Part shown: positions 4,886 through 7,863 of the stretch, one piece after another
Numbering within the stretch: the first letter of the stretch is position 1
How the letters are laid out: each line of letters opens with the position of its first letter
Assembly (NCBI GenBank): GCA_009930445.1
Contig: RZYD01000101.1
Span: 1-7,863, forward strand
Origin: Bacteroidia bacterium
GTDB taxonomy: Bacteria; Bacteroidota; Bacteroidia; Bacteroidales; BM520
Length of the DNA stretch: 7,863 nucleotides
Direction: 5' to 3'
Program-made: the position numbers and the translations under genes
The notes under the pieces: model-generated
Database searches by the model: none
Told to the model about the DNA's origin: nothing
What the model saw: only the letters and a program-made list of their open reading frames with translations

Positions 4886-6934
4886 ATGATTAACAAGAAG
4901 TTGATAAACCCCAATAGCATTGCCGTTATTGGTGGATCCAACGATTTTAAGAAACCAGGAGGAAAGATTCTGAAGAATCTTCTTGAAGGAAATTATCCAG
5001 GAACGCTTTATGTAGTCAATCCAAAAGAAGAAGAGATTCAGGGCCTTCCCTGTCACAAACGTGTGGAAGATTTACCCCAAGTAGATCTGGCCATACTGGC
5101 CATTGCAGCAAAATACTGCCCACACACGGTCGATGTGCTGGCACATCAAAAAGCGACCGGAGGATTTATTATCATATCTGCCGGGTTTAGTGAAGAAAAT
5201 GAAGCGGGTGCATTGTTGGAAAAACAAATTGTGGAAACCATACATCAGACAGGCGGAAGCCTGATTGGCCCAAATTGTGTCGGGATGTTCAACACCCATC
5301 ACCACAGTGTATTCACCACACCCATACCCACCATCAATCCGCTTGGAGTTGATTTTATCAGCGGATCAGGAGCCACAGCGGTATTTATCATGGAATCAGG
5401 AATTTCCATGGGATTAACCTTTAACAGTTTGTATTCGGTGGGAAACAGCGCACAACTGGGTGTGGAAGATCTACTGGAATACCTTGACGAATCCTATGTA
5501 CACGGAGAGAGTGCACCCGTGAAGTTGCTTTATGTAGAAAGTGTAAACAAACCGGAGAAACTGTTAAAACATGCCGCTTCGCTAATTCGCAAAGGAGCCA
5601 GAATTGCGGCAGTTAAAGCAGGAAGTTCAGAAGCCGGCTCGCGTGCTGCCTCGTCCCATACCGGCGCAATGGCCAGCCCTGATGTGGCAGTCGACGCACT
5701 ATTCCGTAAAGCAGGCATTGTACGATGTTATGGAAGAGAAGAATTAGTGACTGCCGCCTGTATTTTTATGCAAAAGCCCCTTCAGGGAAAAAATATCGCC
5801 ATCATAACCCATGCCGGAGGCCCTGCCGTAATGCTTACCGATACACTGTCAAACGGTGGACTAAAAATACCACACCTCGAATCCCCGGCGCTATTGGAAA
5901 AGCTCTATCCCGGATCTTCCGTAGCTAACCCCATCGATTTTCTCGCTACGGGTACAGCCCAACAATTGGGTTATATTATCGATGCCTGTGAAAATGATTT
6001 TTCAACGATCGACGGAATGGCCATAATTTTTGGCAGCCCCGGGCTAACACCGGTTTATGATGTATACGACCTTCTGCATGAGAAAATGAGAATCTGTACC
6101 AAACCCATTTTCCCCATTCTTCCCTCCATCATCAATGTAAAAGACGAGATAGCACATTTTGTGTCCAAAGGGAATACTTTCTTTCCTGATGAAGTAGTTT
6201 TTGGCAATTCGCTGGCAAAAGTCATCAACACTCCGGCACCCACAGAAGAAAATCCGGAATACTACGGCGTTAATGAAGCAGCTATTCGAAAATGTATAAA
6301 TGAAGCCAACAACGGGTACCTGAGCCCGAAAGAGATACAGCAATTACTTGATGCAGCCGGAATCGACCGGGCAGGAGAAGCTGTGGTAACGTCCATAGAG
6401 GAGGCGCTTGCGGCTGCGCAAAAATCAGGCTACCCGGTAGCCATGAAAGTGGTAGGACCGGTGCATAAATCGGATGTCGGCGGTGTAGTGCTGAACGTCA
6501 GCGACGAAGCCCGTATTATCAAAGAATTCAACCGGATGATACAAATTCCGGAAACCACAGCCATTCTTCTTCAACCGATGCTTTCGGGCAGTGAACTGTT
6601 TGCAGGCGCAAAAAGAGAACCCAAATTTGGTGCTATGGTGCTTTGCGGACTCGGGGGTATTTTTATCGAAGTATTTAAAGACATTACTGCCGGGTTGGCT
6701 CCCCTTTCGAAGGAGGAAGTACGAAATATGATTAAAAATCTCAAAGGTTATAAAATCATACAAGGCACCAGAGGCCAGGAACCGGTAAATGAAGAAAAGT
6801 TTATTGAAATGGTAATGCGTGTTAGTGCATTGGTTACCGCAGCACCGGAAATTGTTGAAATGGATCTTAACCCGCTGCTGGGTTCAAAAAACCGTGTTGT
6901 GGCCGTGGATGCACGAATCAGAATTGAAAAATAA
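4886..6934 (+). CDS. fused ADP-forming acyl-CoA synthetase (acetate-CoA ligase family)
   Basis: A 682-residue NDP-forming acyl-CoA synthetase. The enzyme converts an acyl-CoA, ADP and phosphate into the free acid, CoA and ATP through phosphohistidine intermediates. Domains run in the fused alpha-beta order: CoA-binding Rossmann domain (about 5-135, with SIAVIGGS at 11-18 and LIGPNCVG at 126-133), succinyl-CoA-ligase-like flavodoxin domains (about 150-445), a linker, then an ATP-grasp domain (about 470-682). The first active-site His is His258 in SHTGAM. The second, which carries phosphate to the nucleotide, is His527 in VHKSDVGG. FGAMVLCGLGGIFIEVFKD (581-599) and MDLNPLL (659-665) are typical ATP-grasp signatures. 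The usual QSG turn reads SGSG here (159-162). The acyl substrate cannot be read from sequence; acetate, branched-chain or aryl acids are all possible. The start fits the family N-terminus. The aminotransferase gene follows after 12 bases, which points to amino-acid catabolism. Confidence 0.9.
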   Translation: MINKKLINPNSIAVIGGSNDFKKPGGKILKNLLEGNYPGTLYVVNPKEEEIQGLPCHKRVEDLPQVDLAILAIAAKYCPHTVDVLAHQKATGGFIIISAGFSEENEAGALLEKQIVETIHQTGGSLIGPNCVGMFNTHHHSVFTTPIPTINPLGVDFISGSGATAVFIMESGISMGLTFNSLYSVGNSAQLGVEDLLEYLDESYVHGESAPVKLLYVESVNKPEKLLKHAASLIRKGARIAAVKAGSSEAGSRAASSHTGAMASPDVAVDALFRKAGIVRCYGREELVTAACIFMQKPLQGKNIAIITHAGGPAVMLTDTLSNGGLKIPHLESPALLEKLYPGSSVANPIDFLATGTAQQLGYIIDACENDFSTIDGMAIIFGSPGLTPVYDVYDLLHEKMRICTKPIFPILPSIINVKDEIAHFVSKGNTFFPDEVVFGNSLAKVINTPAPTEENPEYYGVNEAAIRKCINEANNGYLSPKEIQQLLDAAGIDRAGEAVVTSIEEALAAAQKSGYPVAMKVVGPVHKSDVGGVVLNVSDEARIIKEFNRMIQIPETTAILLQPMLSGSELFAGAKREPKFGAMVLCGLGGIFIEVFKDITAGLAPLSKEEVRNMIKNLKGYKIIQGTRGQEPVNEEKFIEMVMRVSALVTAAPEIVEMDLNPLLGSKNRVVAVDARIRIEK

Positions 6935-6946
6935 AATAAACCCAAA

Positions 6947-7863
6947 ATGAAAGATACACCCATAAATTACGACATTGTAACGCAGATTATCCGCGACAGC
7001 GGCCTGGAAAGCGTTGGTAAGGCCTCCATACGGGAAGTAAAGCGGTTGATCAATCTCATCGAAAAAAATACCGGTGAAAAATTCATCCGTATGGAGATGG
7101 GAATACCCGGCCTTCCGGCAGTTCAAATCGGAATTGACGCGGAAATAGAAGCCCTAAAAAATGGCGTTGCAGCCATTTACCCTGATATTCAAGGGCTACC
7201 GGAATTAAAACAACAAATCAGTTTGTTTTGTAAAAACTTCATTGACATACAGGTTCATCCCGACGGATGTATTCCCATGGTAGGATCGATGCAGGGCGGA
7301 TTCGCAGCTTTTATGACCGTGAGCCGCATGAATCCCAAGAAAAACACAACCCTTTTCCTCGATCCTGGATTCCCGGTTCACAAGCAACAACACCGGGTAC
7401 TGGGCATCCCGTTTGAATCGTTCGATGTATATAACTACCGTGGAGATAAGCTCCGCGAAAAACTGGAATCCTACCTGAGCAAGGGAAATATCTCCTCCAT
7501 GCTCTATTCCAATCCGAATAACCCTTCATGGATCTGTTTTACAGAAAAAGAGTTAAAAATCATCGGAGAACTGGCCAACAAATATGAAGTAATCGTTATA
7601 GAAGATTTGGCCTATTTTGGAATGGATTTCAGAAACGACATATCTACGCCCGGCGTACCCCCCTATCAACCCTCAGTTGCCCATTATACCGATAATTACA
7701 TACTATTTGTCAGCTGCTCAAAAATTTTCAGTTACGCCGGACAACGCATTGGCATGATGATCATTAGCGACACGCTCTTTAACCGGAAAGCTGAAGGACT
7801 TACCAAATATTACAATTCAGACCGGTTTGGATACGCGATGGTCTTTGGAACCGTTTACTGCCT
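6947..7863 (+). CDS. PLP-dependent class I/II aminotransferase, 3' end beyond the window
   Basis: An open frame from ATG 6947 to the window end gives 305 residues of a fold-type I aminotransferase, which moves an amino group between an amino acid and a 2-oxo acid using pyridoxal phosphate. Visible signatures are MEMGIPGLP (49-57), AAIYPDIQGLPELK (75-88), GSMQGGFAA (113-121) at the PLP phosphate region, SNPNNPSW (188-195), IEDLAYFG (218-225) with the PLP-ring Asp220 and Tyr223, and SCSKIFSYAGQRIG (256-269). The last contains the Schiff-base Lys259 and the phosphate-contact Arg267. Related proteins are roughly 430 residues long, so about 130 C-terminal residues, including the carboxylate-binding Arg, should lie past 7863. 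The start is 12 bases after the acyl-CoA synthetase stop, and the two are probably cotranscribed. Amino-acid specificity is unknown; an aromatic or branched-chain donor is a guess from context. Confidence 0.9.
   Translation, partial: MKDTPINYDIVTQIIRDSGLESVGKASIREVKRLINLIEKNTGEKFIRMEMGIPGLPAVQIGIDAEIEALKNGVAAIYPDIQGLPELKQQISLFCKNFIDIQVHPDGCIPMVGSMQGGFAAFMTVSRMNPKKNTTLFLDPGFPVHKQQHRVLGIPFESFDVYNYRGDKLREKLESYLSKGNISSMLYSNPNNPSWICFTEKELKIIGELANKYEVIVIEDLAYFGMDFRNDISTPGVPPYQPSVAHYTDNYILFVSCSKIFSYAGQRIGMMIISDTLFNRKAEGLTKYYNSDRFGYAMVFGTVYC

Noticed and set aside
4772..5056. 94-codon minus-strand frame overlapping the start of the acyl-CoA synthetase and the methyltransferase promoter
   Set aside because: It overlaps the 5' ends of two confident genes and matches no family; the -7 box at 4796 lies inside it and better explains the region.

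Overview
The window looks like a chromosomal segment of a Bacteroidota bacterium, most likely Bacteroidales or Marinilabiliales. This rests on the protein families, on two perfect copies of the Bacteroidota -7 promoter octamer (TATCTTTG) placed just upstream of genes, on the lack of strong Shine-Dalgarno sequences before most starts, and on moderate, slightly AT-rich base composition. I see no rRNA, tRNA, CRISPR array, insertion sequence, prophage or other sign of recent transfer. It reads as ordinary core chromosome.

Left part (1-1095): a 28-base fragment of a minus-strand gene start, then an AT-rich stretch of about 310 bases with no convincing gene. That stretch holds one 36-codon minus-strand reading frame and a cluster of TGGCA half-sites. 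It is followed by a minus-strand DNA glycosylase of the endonuclease III/MagIII superfamily, which has the catalytic Asp but neither the AP-lyase Lys nor the iron-sulfur cysteines.

Middle part (1201-3974): a plus-strand operon of three RNA-related genes behind a TATCTTTG -7 box. They are an RlmL-type THUMP 23S rRNA guanine-N2 methyltransferase (GTG start), a 75-residue S4-domain RNA-binding protein, and a DEAD-box RNA helicase with a DEVD motif II (GTG start one base after the previous stop). The theme is ribosome maturation.

Next (4066-4779): a convergent minus-strand class I SAM-dependent methyltransferase of unknown substrate, with its own TATCTTTG box.

Right part (4886-7863): a divergent plus-strand pair. 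The first gene is a fused alpha-beta ADP-forming acyl-CoA synthetase (acetate-CoA ligase family). Twelve bases later comes a fold-type I PLP aminotransferase that runs off the window end. Together they suggest amino-acid fermentation: transamination to a 2-oxo acid, oxidative decarboxylation to an acyl-CoA by an enzyme not seen here, then ATP from the acyl-CoA. I did not find a clearly new system. The most interesting items are this catabolic pair, the MagIII-like glycosylase and the compact RNA operon.
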